Below, in pieces: positions 50,211 to 58,212 of a stretch of 64,000 nt of DNA (the first letter of the stretch is position 1; each line of letters opens with the position of its first letter). Position numbers and translations under genes: made by a program. The notes beneath the pieces were generated by a model. The model did no database searches, was not told the origin of the DNA, and was given only the letters and a program-made list of their open reading frames with translations. The DNA is from Massilia sp. PDC64 (GTDB taxonomy: Bacteria > Pseudomonadota > Gammaproteobacteria > Burkholderiales > Burkholderiaceae_D), in assembly GCF_900101265.1 (NCBI RefSeq), contig NZ_FMZS01000005.1, positions 62,001-126,000 of the forward strand, read 5' to 3'.

Positions 50211-53057
50211 TTAGAATATCGACCGGATGCCGACCGTCAAATAGCGTCCACGCGGATCGTCACCCAGCGCAAAGCCATCCCTCAGCCCCGCCCGGGTGCC
50301 GTTGCCCGAAAACGCCCCGATCGGCGGCACCTTGTTGAACACGTTGTCGACGTTGACATACAGCTGCGCGTCGCCATCTCCCCATCCCAGCTTGTACGCA
50401 AGGTTGATGCCTGCCGTGCCGAACGACGCGATGTGGTTGTCCAGCCAGACCTCGGTCGGATCGCCGCTCAGCTTCATCGCATTGCGCCAGCGTCCCGTGA
50501 TGTCCACGGTCAGGTCGTCCATTGGCCGGAAGCGCAGGTAGGCCGACAAGCGCACGGACGGCGTCGCCGCCATGCCGCCCGCGCCGAACGCGGCGCCGCC
50601 CTGGTCGATCGTCGCGAGCCCAGGCTGGCGATAGATCACGTGCGGCTGCCACGCGGTCAGGAAGCGCAGCGATGCCGGACGGTCGAACAGGCGCGTCGAC
50701 CAGTTCGTCTCGAAGTCCAGGCCATACGTCTCGATGTTCGAGATGTTCACGCTCCGGTTGATCCACGTGGTGACGGCGTTTGCCGTCGAGGTGTCCGTGT
50801 ACCCGTTCGGCCGTACCTGCAGCGCGCAATAGGGCGACGTGCCGCCGCTCTGGTAGCACGCGGTCTGGAACGCCGTCGTCGAGCCGGACACCGTGGTGAT
50901 CGCGTCCGAGATCTTGATGCGATAGGCGTCGACCGCGAAGCTCAGCTTCGCTGCGGGCTTCCACACGACACCGAGCGTCGTCGTGTTGCCGATTTCCGCG
51001 GTCAGGTCGGGGTTCGATTCGTCGATCTGCGGCACGGCCGGGCTGGCTCCCGTCAGCAGGTCGGTCGGGCGCACGATCACCTGCGAGCGCGGCGCGTACA
51101 GGTCGTACAAGGTGGGAGCGCGGATGTCGCGCGAACGTGCGCCGCGCACGCGCAGCTGGTCCGTGATGCTCCACTCGATGCCCGCCTTCCACGTCCAGTA
51201 ATTGCCGCTGCGGTCGTACTTCGTATAGCGCGCGGCCGTGTTCAGGTCGAGCTTCTTTGCGAACGGCAGGTCGCGCAGCAAGGGTACGTCCAGTTCGCCC
51301 GCCACCTCCATGACGCGCTGGCCGACACCCTGCGGACTCTCGCCGAACACGTATTCAGTCAAGGCGCTGCCGTTGGCGCAGTTCAGGCCCAGGCCCGTGC
51401 AGTTGACGAGGTCCGTCGGCCGCGCGCTGCTGTGCGACGAGAACGTCAGGTCGCGCCACTCGGCCGACAGCGCACCGTTCACGGGGCCGGCCCAGCCGTC
51501 GAACGGACTGCCCGTGATGGCCGCGGTCACGTCGTGCATCACGGTCGTGGAATTGAAGCGGGCGGTGTCCGTGACGTAGTCGATGGCCTGCTGCGATGCC
51601 GCCGTCGGGCCGAAGGGGTTGAACGGGACGCAGTTGTCCGCAAGGCCCGGATTCGTCACGGTGATGTTGCAGACGGTCTGGCCGCCGCTCGTCACCGCGT
51701 CCAGCGCCGCCGACAGGTTCTGGCGGTTGATGACGTTGGCAAGCGACGTGTCGAGGCGCGACCGGCCGTAGGTGTAGTCGACGTTCCACCTGGCGCCGCC
51801 CAGCTTGCCGTCCAGGCCCGTCACGAACACCCATTGCTTCGTGTCCGAATCCGCCTGCAGGCGCGGGATCTCGCTCAGGAACTGGCTGTACGTGAAGGTC
51901 GGCTGCGTCGTCGGGATCAGCGCCTGGTATTGCGCGGGCAGGAAGGCGTTCGTGCGGCGCAGGGTCACGTTGTTCAGCTGGTCCGTCTCCGCGAAGCTGG
52001 TGTTAGTCTTGAGGTTGCCCGACACCTGCGCATAGGCATGCGTGCCGGCGGCGACGTCGTAGTCGACGCGGCCGAACAGCTGCGTGCCTTTCAGCCGCGC
52101 GAGCAGGCCGGAATCCCACCAGCCGCCGTCGCCGCCCTGCTGGATCGCCGCCGTGCCGGTCGCGGTACCGGCCACGAACGGGCTCAATACGCCGTTCTGC
52201 TTGAACGTCTGGCCGTTCAATGCGCCACTCGTGATCAGGCCGCCGAACGGGAAGGACTTCTGGTGCAGGTTCGTCTGCAGCACGTAAGGATTGGCGGCCG
52301 TGCCGGCACCCGTCACGCCCACGAGGTTCAGCCAGTCGCGGTCGGAACGGTGGTCGATGCCGTCGTCCTTGCGCGCTTCGATGCCCGCCTCCACGTGCAG
52401 CCCTTTGCCGAGCTTCGCGCCCCAGGCAAGGCTGAGGTCGCGCTTGCCGGCGTCGCCGTAGGTCGACCGGCCATAGCTCGCGTCGGCCTTGAAGCCGTTG
52501 AACTTGCGGTCGATGATGTAGTTGACGACACCGGACATCGCGTCCGAGCCGTACACGGCCGACACGCCGCCTGTGACGATGTCCACGCGCTCGACGAACG
52601 CCTGCGGGATCAGGTCCACGTCGACGGCGCTGTTGTACAGGGTGGGCGGCACGCGCTTGCCGTCCATGAGGACCAGGGTGCGCGTGGCGCCGATGTTGCG
52701 CAGGTTGAGCTGGTTGGCCGAACCGCTGCCGCCGGCCGCGCTACCGGCCGTCGTCGGGTTGCTGGATGCACCGCGCGAGCCGGCGAACACGGGCAGCGTG
52801 TTCAGCGCTTCGGCCAGTGTGGCGCCGGGCTTCGCCGTCAGCAGGTCGTCCGTGCTCACGACCGTGACGGGCGACGGGCTGCTGTCGCCGTTGCGGATCA
52901 CGCGCGAACCCGTGACGACGATCGACGTGATCGGTGCCGCGGGTGCCGCTGTATTGGTGGATGGTGCGGGCGCCGCGTTGTCGCTCTGCGCCGATGCTGG
53001 TGCGGCGATCGCGAATACGCCCGCGCCGCAGACCAGCAGGTCTTGTAGTCTACTCAC
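50211..53057 (-). CDS. TonB-dependent outer-membrane receptor
   Basis: 948 residues from a GTG at 53057 with AAGGAG just upstream; the longer frame would include untranslated leader. Signal peptide ends ASA-QSD. Plug domain: ITSIVVTGSRVIRN, LAEALNTLPVF, NIGATRTLVLMDGKRVPP and ERVDIVTGGVSAVYGSDAMSGVVNYI. Large barrel ends YLTVGIRSIF with terminal Phe. It is of the catecholate/oligosaccharide-type receptors with many Gly/Ser in the N-terminal region. Under module 5, so probably imports an aromatic oligomer, ester or metal chelate too large for the porin. Substrate unknown. Confidence 0.93.
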   Translation of the reverse strand: MSRLQDLLVCGAGVFAIAAPASAQSDNAAPAPSTNTAAPAAPITSIVVTGSRVIRNGDSSPSPVTVVSTDDLLTAKPGATLAEALNTLPVFAGSRGASSNPTTAGSAAGGSGSANQLNLRNIGATRTLVLMDGKRVPPTLYNSAVDVDLIPQAFVERVDIVTGGVSAVYGSDAMSGVVNYIIDRKFNGFKADASYGRSTYGDAGKRDLSLAWGAKLGKGLHVEAGIEARKDDGIDHRSDRDWLNLVGVTGAGTAANPYVLQTNLHQKSFPFGGLITSGALNGQTFKQNGVLSPFVAGTATGTAAIQQGGDGGWWDSGLLARLKGTQLFGRVDYDVAAGTHAYAQVSGNLKTNTSFAETDQLNNVTLRRTNAFLPAQYQALIPTTQPTFTYSQFLSEIPRLQADSDTKQWVFVTGLDGKLGGARWNVDYTYGRSRLDTSLANVINRQNLSAALDAVTSGGQTVCNITVTNPGLADNCVPFNPFGPTAASQQAIDYVTDTARFNSTTVMHDVTAAITGSPFDGWAGPVNGALSAEWRDLTFSSHSSARPTDLVNCTGLGLNCANGSALTEYVFGESPQGVGQRVMEVAGELDVPLLRDLPFAKKLDLNTAARYTKYDRSGNYWTWKAGIEWSITDQLRVRGARSRDIRAPTLYDLYAPRSQVIVRPTDLLTGASPAVPQIDESNPDLTAEIGNTTTLGVVWKPAAKLSFAVDAYRIKISDAITTVSGSTTAFQTACYQSGGTSPYCALQVRPNGYTDTSTANAVTTWINRSVNISNIETYGLDFETNWSTRLFDRPASLRFLTAWQPHVIYRQPGLATIDQGGAAFGAGGMAATPSVRLSAYLRFRPMDDLTVDITGRWRNAMKLSGDPTEVWLDNHIASFGTAGINLAYKLGWGDGDAQLYVNVDNVFNKVPPIGAFSGNGTRAGLRDGFALGDDPRGRYLTVGIRSIF

Positions 53058-53209
53058 ATTGTCTCCTTGATTGTTGTGCTGTCTGCCCCTGCGCTGCGGC
53101 CTGGCTGGTACGGGATCTGGAATGCAATGCGTGTTACGGACCGGGCGAGGGGTGTTGCCTGTGTCGCGGATGTGCTGTGCTGCCTCCATCAGGTTTTACG
53201 ATGTGGGCA

Positions 53210-53268
53210 AGCGTAAAGAATCGGGCGGCGCATGGCTCTGCACAAAACGCACATTCGCTTGCACTTTG
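53210..53268 (-). promoter_or_regulatory. AraC-type promoter module 5 (TonB receptor)
   Basis: Minus strand: half-site 1 TGCAAGCGAAT, half-site 2 TGCAGAGCC, -10 TACGCT (53215-53210). Gives a leader near 145 bases before the GTG at 53057. No other gene lies in 53058-53331. Confidence 0.72.
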
Positions 53269-53290
53269 TGCACCAGCCCCGGAAACGAAA

Positions 53291-53311
53291 ACGCCCGCTG
53301 GGCGCGGGCGT
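53291..53311 (-). terminator. hairpin terminator after the Tsx-like gene
   Basis: Stem ACGCCCGC / GCGGGCGT (53291-53298, 53304-53311), five-base loop, followed on the minus strand by TTTCGTTT. Separates this gene from the TonB promoter. Confidence 0.6.
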
Positions 53312-53331
53312 CGTTCGCGATGCAGGTGTCG

Positions 53332-54201
53332 TCAGAAGTGGACTTCGCCGACGAGCGTGAAGGCCGAGCGCCGCGTGCCGGGGGCTTCGGTCGGCGGCGT
53401 GCCGAACATGTTGCGCCAGTATTCGTAGCCCGGTCCGAAGTAGAACGTGCGCGGGTGGCCGGCGAGGGCGCCCACGTCAACGAGAAGCGACATGCGCGTG
53501 AGGGTTTCCGTCTTCGTCTCGGTATGGAAGCCGTCCTTGCCCTTCGGCCCCGTCAGCGACAGGAAGCCCTTGAACACGACGGGCGCGGGGCCCAGGCCGA
53601 ACGGAATCATCCAGGCCGTCTCCGCGTGCGCGGCCGTGTCGTATTTGACGTCCTTGTGGACGATGCCGTTGTAGTTGTCCTCGGTGCGCCAGCCGATCAT
53701 CGCGTTCCAGTAGCCGCGCGGGACGGCGAACTGCACGCTCGGTCCCAGCACGAGCATGCGCGCGCGGTTGGCGAAGGCATCGTCCTTGGCGCTGAATTCG
53801 TAGCCGCTGGTGAGGCCGACGTCGCGGACGATGCCGCCGCCGACCGGCCGGCCGAACACGCGCGACGCGCTGAAGTCGACGCGGCCGACGCTGTAGACTT
53901 CCTGCGCGCCGCGGGTGCCGCCCGCTTCGGGGTTGTTCTTGTCCGAGACGAGGAAGTCCGCGTTGAACACGTAGGTGCCGTACTTGAAGCCGCCGGCCGT
54001 GGTGAGGAAGCCGATCTTCTGCGTGACCTTCGCGGCGTTGCCGGGAAAGTGGAAGTTGTCGGAGTAGCGGGCGCCGATATACGTGTCGTTCCAGTTGCCC
54101 GGTGGGCCGTGCGGCTCCACCGTTTCCTGGGCCTGGGCACAGGCGCCGACGTAGAAGGCGAGGGAAAGGCCGAGAGCGGCCTTGCGCGAATTGATCGTCA
54201 T
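53332..54201 (-). CDS. Tsx-like outer-membrane channel protein
   Basis: 289 residues from the ATG at 54201 (GGAGAC just upstream, short gap); an upstream TTG frame overlaps the promoter. Signal peptide ends AQA-QET. NWNDTYIGARYSDNFHFPGN resembles the start of the nucleoside-channel Tsx family; FYFGPGYEYWRNMFG and a terminal LVGEVHF complete a 12-strand-type barrel. It is probably a small-molecule channel in the outer membrane under module 6, parallel to the porin and receptor of the same regulon. Confidence 0.78.
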   Translation of the reverse strand: MTINSRKAALGLSLAFYVGACAQAQETVEPHGPPGNWNDTYIGARYSDNFHFPGNAAKVTQKIGFLTTAGGFKYGTYVFNADFLVSDKNNPEAGGTRGAQEVYSVGRVDFSASRVFGRPVGGGIVRDVGLTSGYEFSAKDDAFANRARMLVLGPSVQFAVPRGYWNAMIGWRTEDNYNGIVHKDVKYDTAAHAETAWMIPFGLGPAPVVFKGFLSLTGPKGKDGFHTETKTETLTRMSLLVDVGALAGHPRTFYFGPGYEYWRNMFGTPPTEAPGTRRSAFTLVGEVHF

Positions 54202-54267
54202 GTCTCCATCCGGTTTCGATTTGTTGTCATGGGGCTCATCGTCGGAATATCCCGCGATGGCCAATGC

Positions 54268-54326
54268 ATGCTATGCGATACGTTTTGTCTTGCCTTTGGA
54301 CGGAAAGGAGATTCGCTGGCACTTTT
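54268..54326 (-). promoter_or_regulatory. AraC-type promoter module 6 (Tsx-like gene)
   Basis: Minus strand: half-site 1 TGCCAGCGAAT, half-site 2 TCCAAAGGC, -10 TAGCAT (54273-54268). Divergent from module 7 across a 21-base gap. Confidence 0.75.
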
Positions 54327-54347
54327 TTCGTGCTGTCGCCGTGCGCA

Positions 54348-54406
54348 AAAAATGCCAGCGAACGTGAGATTCGTGCAGGGACGGACGCGCGGATAATCCC
54401 TAGAAT
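54348..54406 (+). promoter_or_regulatory. AraC-type promoter module 7 (lactonase gene)
   Basis: Half-site 1 TGCCAGCGAAC (54353-54363), half-site 2 TGCAGGGAC (54374-54382), -10 TAGAAT (54401-54406). The ATG at 54414 begins seven bases after the -10, implying a leaderless mRNA. Confidence 0.8.
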
Positions 54407-54413
54407 GGCGCAC

Positions 54414-55541
54414 ATGACACCGAATCTTCGCCGCCGTTCATTCATGCGCGGCGCTGGCGCCCTGGTCGCCTGCGCCGCAGTTCCCGTCCGCGCGCACGCC
54501 GCCCCTGCGGAGCTGGTCTACGTGGGTACGCAGGGCCGTGAGGTGTACGCGCTGCGCTTCGATCCGGGCAGCGGCGCGCTGGCGGCGATCGGTCCGGTCG
54601 CGCAAGGCGCACGCAGCACGTGGACCGTCGCGCATCCGCATCTCCCGGTCCTGTATGCCGTCGACGACGACAACGCGCGTCCCGGCAGGGTCATCGCCTA
54701 CGCGATCGACCGCGCGACGGGCGCGCTGGCGATGGCGGGCGCGGTTTCCGCCGGCGGCAACGGCACGACGTTTCTAGCGTTGGATGCAACCGCGCGCACG
54801 CTGCTTGCGGCGAATTTCGCCAGCGGGTCCGTGTCCAGCATCGCGCTCGATCCGGACGGCCGCCTCGGCGCGCTTGTCTCCACGCGGGTGGAGACGGGTT
54901 CGGGGCCGCACCGACGCCAGGCCGGCGCGCATGCGCACAGTGCGCTCGCCGATCCGTCCGGCCGTTTCGTGCTCGTGCCCGACCTCGGCGCCGATCGGGT
55001 CTTCGTGTATGCGTTCGACAGGATCACGCGTGTGCTCGCCCCGCGTGGCGACTTCGCCGTCGCGCCGGGCAGCGGCCCGCGGCACCTCGCGTTCGGTGCG
55101 GATGGGCGCTTTGCCTACCTGGTCAACGAGTTGACGGCGCAGCTGATGGTATTGCGCTGGCATGCGGACGATGGGCGGCTCGCGTTCGTGCAGAGCGTCG
55201 CGATGGACGATGCGGCGTTCGCGGGACAGCCCAGCGGCGCCGAGGTCGCGGCAAGTGCGGACGGCCGGTTCGTCTATGCCGCCAACCGCGGCGACAACGC
55301 GCTGCTCGTGTACCGCGTGGATGCGGCGACAGGCATGCTGGCTCCGGTCCAGCGGGTGCCGTCCGGCGGACAGGCGCCGTGGAGTTTCACGCTGCACGCG
55401 TCGGGACGCTGGCTGCTAGTCGCGCACCAGAAAAGCGGCACGGTGAATGTGTTCGGCATCGATCCCGCGTCCGGCCTGCTCGCGGACAGCGGACGTTCCG
55501 CGGCCGTGCCGGCGGCGGTGAGCGTGACCGTCGTGCGGTAG
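54414..55541 (+). CDS. exported seven-bladed propeller lactonase-like protein
   Basis: 375 residues. Start at 54414; no ribosome site exists and the promoter -10 ends eight bases before, so leaderless initiation is likely. The N terminus NLRRRSFMRGAGALVACAAV is a twin-arginine signal. Family of 6-phosphogluconolactonase/3-carboxy-muconate cyclase-like propellers: YVGTQGREVYALRFD, HPHLPVLYAVDDD, LDATARTLLAANFASGSVS, GSGPRHLAFGADGRFAYLVNEL and DGRFVYAANRGDNALLVYRVD. It would act in the periplasm on a lactone. Part of the regulon together with the PD40 protein downstream. Confidence 0.88.
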   Translation: MTPNLRRRSFMRGAGALVACAAVPVRAHAAPAELVYVGTQGREVYALRFDPGSGALAAIGPVAQGARSTWTVAHPHLPVLYAVDDDNARPGRVIAYAIDRATGALAMAGAVSAGGNGTTFLALDATARTLLAANFASGSVSSIALDPDGRLGALVSTRVETGSGPHRRQAGAHAHSALADPSGRFVLVPDLGADRVFVYAFDRITRVLAPRGDFAVAPGSGPRHLAFGADGRFAYLVNELTAQLMVLRWHADDGRLAFVQSVAMDDAAFAGQPSGAEVAASADGRFVYAANRGDNALLVYRVDAATGMLAPVQRVPSGGQAPWSFTLHASGRWLLVAHQKSGTVNVFGIDPASGLLADSGRSAAVPAAVSVTVVR

Positions 55542-55550
55542 GCGCTGTCC

Positions 55551-55609
55551 GAAAGTGCAGGTGAATATGAGTTTTGTGCAGTGACTTCGACGGCGCGCGC
55601 CGGTATCGT
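55551..55609 (+). promoter_or_regulatory. AraC-type promoter module 8 (PD40 gene)
   Basis: Half-site 1 TGCAGGTGAAT (55556-55566), half-site 2 TGCAGTGAC (55577-55585), -10 TATCGT (55604-55609). Starts ten bases after the lactonase stop and drives the 55651 gene with a leader of about 35 bases. Confidence 0.75.
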
Positions 55610-55650
55610 GAATCCTGAAGTACTCAAAACTATTATCAGGAGCACACGTA

Positions 55651-57516
55651 ATGGATCGCAGAAGGGCTTTACGACTGATCGGCGCAGCCGCCATGGCAAC
55701 GCAACTGCCGGCGTTCGCCGCCACGGCGACAAAGAAAGGGGTGATGCTGATGAACCGCATCGCGCCATCGGTCTCGGAACTGTACATCGCCAACCTGGAC
55801 GGCTCTAACGAGCGCAAGCTGCTGGCCGACAGCGTGTACGAGTACAACGGTAGCGTGTCCGCGAACGGCGAGTGGCTGGTGTTCACGTCCGAACGGCGCG
55901 CCGACGGCCAATCCGACATCTACCGCGCCCGTGCCGATGGCACCGGCATCGAAGCCCTGGTCGACAGCGACGCGATGGATGATGCCGCGGCATTGTCTCC
56001 GGACGGCGCCAAGCTCGCCTTCGTCTCCACGCGCAACGGTTACCGCGCCAACATCTGGGTGAAGGACGTCACGACCGGCAGTCTCAAACAGTTGACGGGC
56101 GTGGGTGCCGTGCGCGGCAAGGAAGGCATGCCGGACTGTTATTTCCGCCCGTCGTGGTCGCCGGACGGCCAGTGGATCGCCTTCTCGAGCGACCGCAATA
56201 CCACGTGGACGGGACACGATCAGGGACATGGCTGGGAGCACACGCAGGAGTGCAGCATCTACATCATCCGTCCCGACGGCACGGGCTTTCGCAAGGTCTC
56301 GTCGCGGCCGGGCTATTGCCAGGGGTCGCCGAAGTGGTCCCCGGACGGCAAGCGCATCGTGTTCTACGAAATGCTCGTCGAGGCGACGTGGGGCGCGCGG
56401 CGTCCCAATTACTATGGCAAGGCGGTCTCGCAGATCGTGTCGGTCGACGTCGAGAGCGGAGAGCGGATCGAGCACACCTCAGGCAACGAACTACGCCTGT
56501 CGCCGCAATACATCAACGACACGGAAATCGGCTACCTGATCAAGTACGGTCCGAACGAAGGCCTGGCCTACACGTCGGACCGGCCGCCGGTCAAGATGGC
56601 GTTCCTGCGCTCGCCCAGCTGGACAGGGGACGGCAAATCGGTCATCTACGAAAAGGTGTCGTTCAAGCCGGTGCGGTCCATGTTCAAGCCGCTGTTCAGC
56701 TGGGATCCGCAGTGGGAGTACCGCTTTACCGACGTGTACCCGCAAATGTCGCACGACGGCTGGATCGTCTACACGGACAAGCAGACGGGCAACAGCTCCA
56801 TCGAGATCATGCGGCCGGACGGATCGGACAGGCGCAAGGTCTTCGAATCGTCCGGTCGTGGGCTCGAGGAAGCGAAAGTGCGCATGGGCCTGGCCGGCGC
56901 GTTCCAGCCCGCCTGGTCGCCGGACGGCCAATGGATCGCTTTCGGCCTCGGCTACTGGTTCGCCGAGCGCCAGACGATGACGGCGGCCATCTGGCGCGTG
57001 CGCCGCGACGGCAGCGGCGCCGAGCAGCTGACGGACGGCAGCATCCACTCGGGCTTCCCGAGCTATTCGAAAGATGGCAAGGAGATCGTGTTCCGCGTCT
57101 GGAGCGAGAAGGAGAAGGGGCTGCGCATCCTGAACCTGGAAACGAAGAAGATCCGCGTGCTGACCCAAAGCTTCGACAACCTGCCGGGCTGGTCGCCGGA
57201 CGGCAAGCGCATCGTGTTTACGCGCCGGCGCGAAGACAACAACTACGACGTCTACACGATCCGGCCGGACGGCACGGGGCTGTTCCGCTGCACGGATCAC
57301 CCGTCCAGCGACGGTCATGCCGTGTGGTCGGCGGACGGACGCATCATGTGGAGCGGTTCGCAGCACGGCTTCCGCGACGAGGCGGCGCTGTACGACCAGA
57401 CCTTCCAGCAGTACGGCCAGATCTACATCATGAACGCCGACGGTACCGGCAAGCGGATGCTCACCGACAGCAAGTGGGAGGATTCGATGCCGTTGTACGT
57501 ACCGGGCGGCATTTGA
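55651..57516 (+). CDS. exported PD40 beta-propeller protein, paralogue
   Basis: 621 residues. AGGAG (55638-55642) precedes the ATG at 55651. N terminus MDRRRALRLIGAAAMATQLPAFA looks like a Tat-type signal. Blades: SANGEWLVFTSERRADGQSD, SPDGAKLAFVSTRNG, SPDGQWIAFSSDRN, SPDGKRIVFYEMLVEATWG, SPDGQWIAFGLGYWF, SKDGKEIVFRVWS and SPDGKRIVFTRRR. It ends WEDSMPLYVPGGI, close to the end of the 30742 product; the insert NTTWTGHDQGHGWEHTQE corresponds to TAWRGHNLPVGWERTHE there. The conserved His/Glu in that insert could be functional. Same unknown role as its paralogue. Confidence 0.88.
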   Translation: MDRRRALRLIGAAAMATQLPAFAATATKKGVMLMNRIAPSVSELYIANLDGSNERKLLADSVYEYNGSVSANGEWLVFTSERRADGQSDIYRARADGTGIEALVDSDAMDDAAALSPDGAKLAFVSTRNGYRANIWVKDVTTGSLKQLTGVGAVRGKEGMPDCYFRPSWSPDGQWIAFSSDRNTTWTGHDQGHGWEHTQECSIYIIRPDGTGFRKVSSRPGYCQGSPKWSPDGKRIVFYEMLVEATWGARRPNYYGKAVSQIVSVDVESGERIEHTSGNELRLSPQYINDTEIGYLIKYGPNEGLAYTSDRPPVKMAFLRSPSWTGDGKSVIYEKVSFKPVRSMFKPLFSWDPQWEYRFTDVYPQMSHDGWIVYTDKQTGNSSIEIMRPDGSDRRKVFESSGRGLEEAKVRMGLAGAFQPAWSPDGQWIAFGLGYWFAERQTMTAAIWRVRRDGSGAEQLTDGSIHSGFPSYSKDGKEIVFRVWSEKEKGLRILNLETKKIRVLTQSFDNLPGWSPDGKRIVFTRRREDNNYDVYTIRPDGTGLFRCTDHPSSDGHAVWSADGRIMWSGSQHGFRDEAALYDQTFQQYGQIYIMNADGTGKRMLTDSKWEDSMPLYVPGGI

Positions 57517-57773
57517 ACCGGAAGACCGTCCGGGGTTCAGTTCAGCACTGAGAGCTGTCACCCCCGTACATCCGGCACCGCTCGCGCAACTGGCTAAATT
57601 TCCATTTCATGACGGGGCGGGGGCAGTGACCACGTGCATGCAAGATGAACTGGGCCGCCTTCGCCTTTTATGGTGAGCGAACTCATGCGGTGCTAAGTGC
57701 GGTGCTTAGATAACTCTTTGAGTTGTAAGGGCCGAAACGGCCTGCAAAGCCGTCTACACTCCTGACGCGTTCC

Positions 57774-57870
57774 CATGGTATCGCTCATGGTATGGACGAA
57801 AGATGGCTTATTAATTCCTCTAACATTCAACAGCTTAGCTCAGCCATTGATGATCGAGTGCGAGCGAGTT
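57774..57870. repeat. right copy of imperfect direct repeat flanking the catabolic island
   Basis: Ungapped match to 29169-29265. The best part is GCTTAGCTCAGCCATTGAT then ATCGAGTG and GAGCGAGTT. Located just after the last regulon gene. Confidence 0.6.
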
Positions 57871-57902
57871 CCTCGTACACCCCGCTCTCGCGGTTTGAAC
57901 AG

Positions 57903-57927
57903 GCTCGCTTCGGCGAGCTTTTTTTTT
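57903..57927 (+). terminator. Rho-independent terminator with TTCG tetraloop
   Basis: GCTCGC-TTCG-GCGAGC (57903-57918) followed by nine T. It is 390 bases after the PD40 stop, so it ends a long 3' tail of that mRNA or a separate small RNA. Confidence 0.9.
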
Positions 57928-58212
57928 GCGCACGCAACTGATCCGGCCGATATTGGCCGATCGCTATCTCTGCCCGCGTCGTACGCCACCTTCGATACAC
58001 CTCTCTGGTATCGGGTTTTCCGGTGCGAAGAATCGGTAGAAACGTTTTTATGCGTTTCTCTTTCGCCGATATCATGTTTTCCAGCCAGCACTCGCCGGCG
58101 CCAATAACACCCGTTCGACAGTCCTTCCGGCAGTGCGCCCCGCATCGCTGGCGGCCGCGCCACGCCCGTCGCGGCGACAACCGGCTGTGCACGGATAACA
58201 GATGGAGACACG

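Larger units (their letters stand above)
57517..58212. other. 696-bp non-coding boundary region
   Basis: No credible gene on either strand; the short frames lack ribosome sites and family features. It contains an anticodon-arm-like hairpin (ACGGC-CTGCAAA-GCCGT, 57737-57753), the right copy of the island-flanking repeat (57774-57870), a strong terminator (57903-57927) and the leader of the DUF1302 gene. Base composition is more AT-rich than the flanks. Confidence 0.6.
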
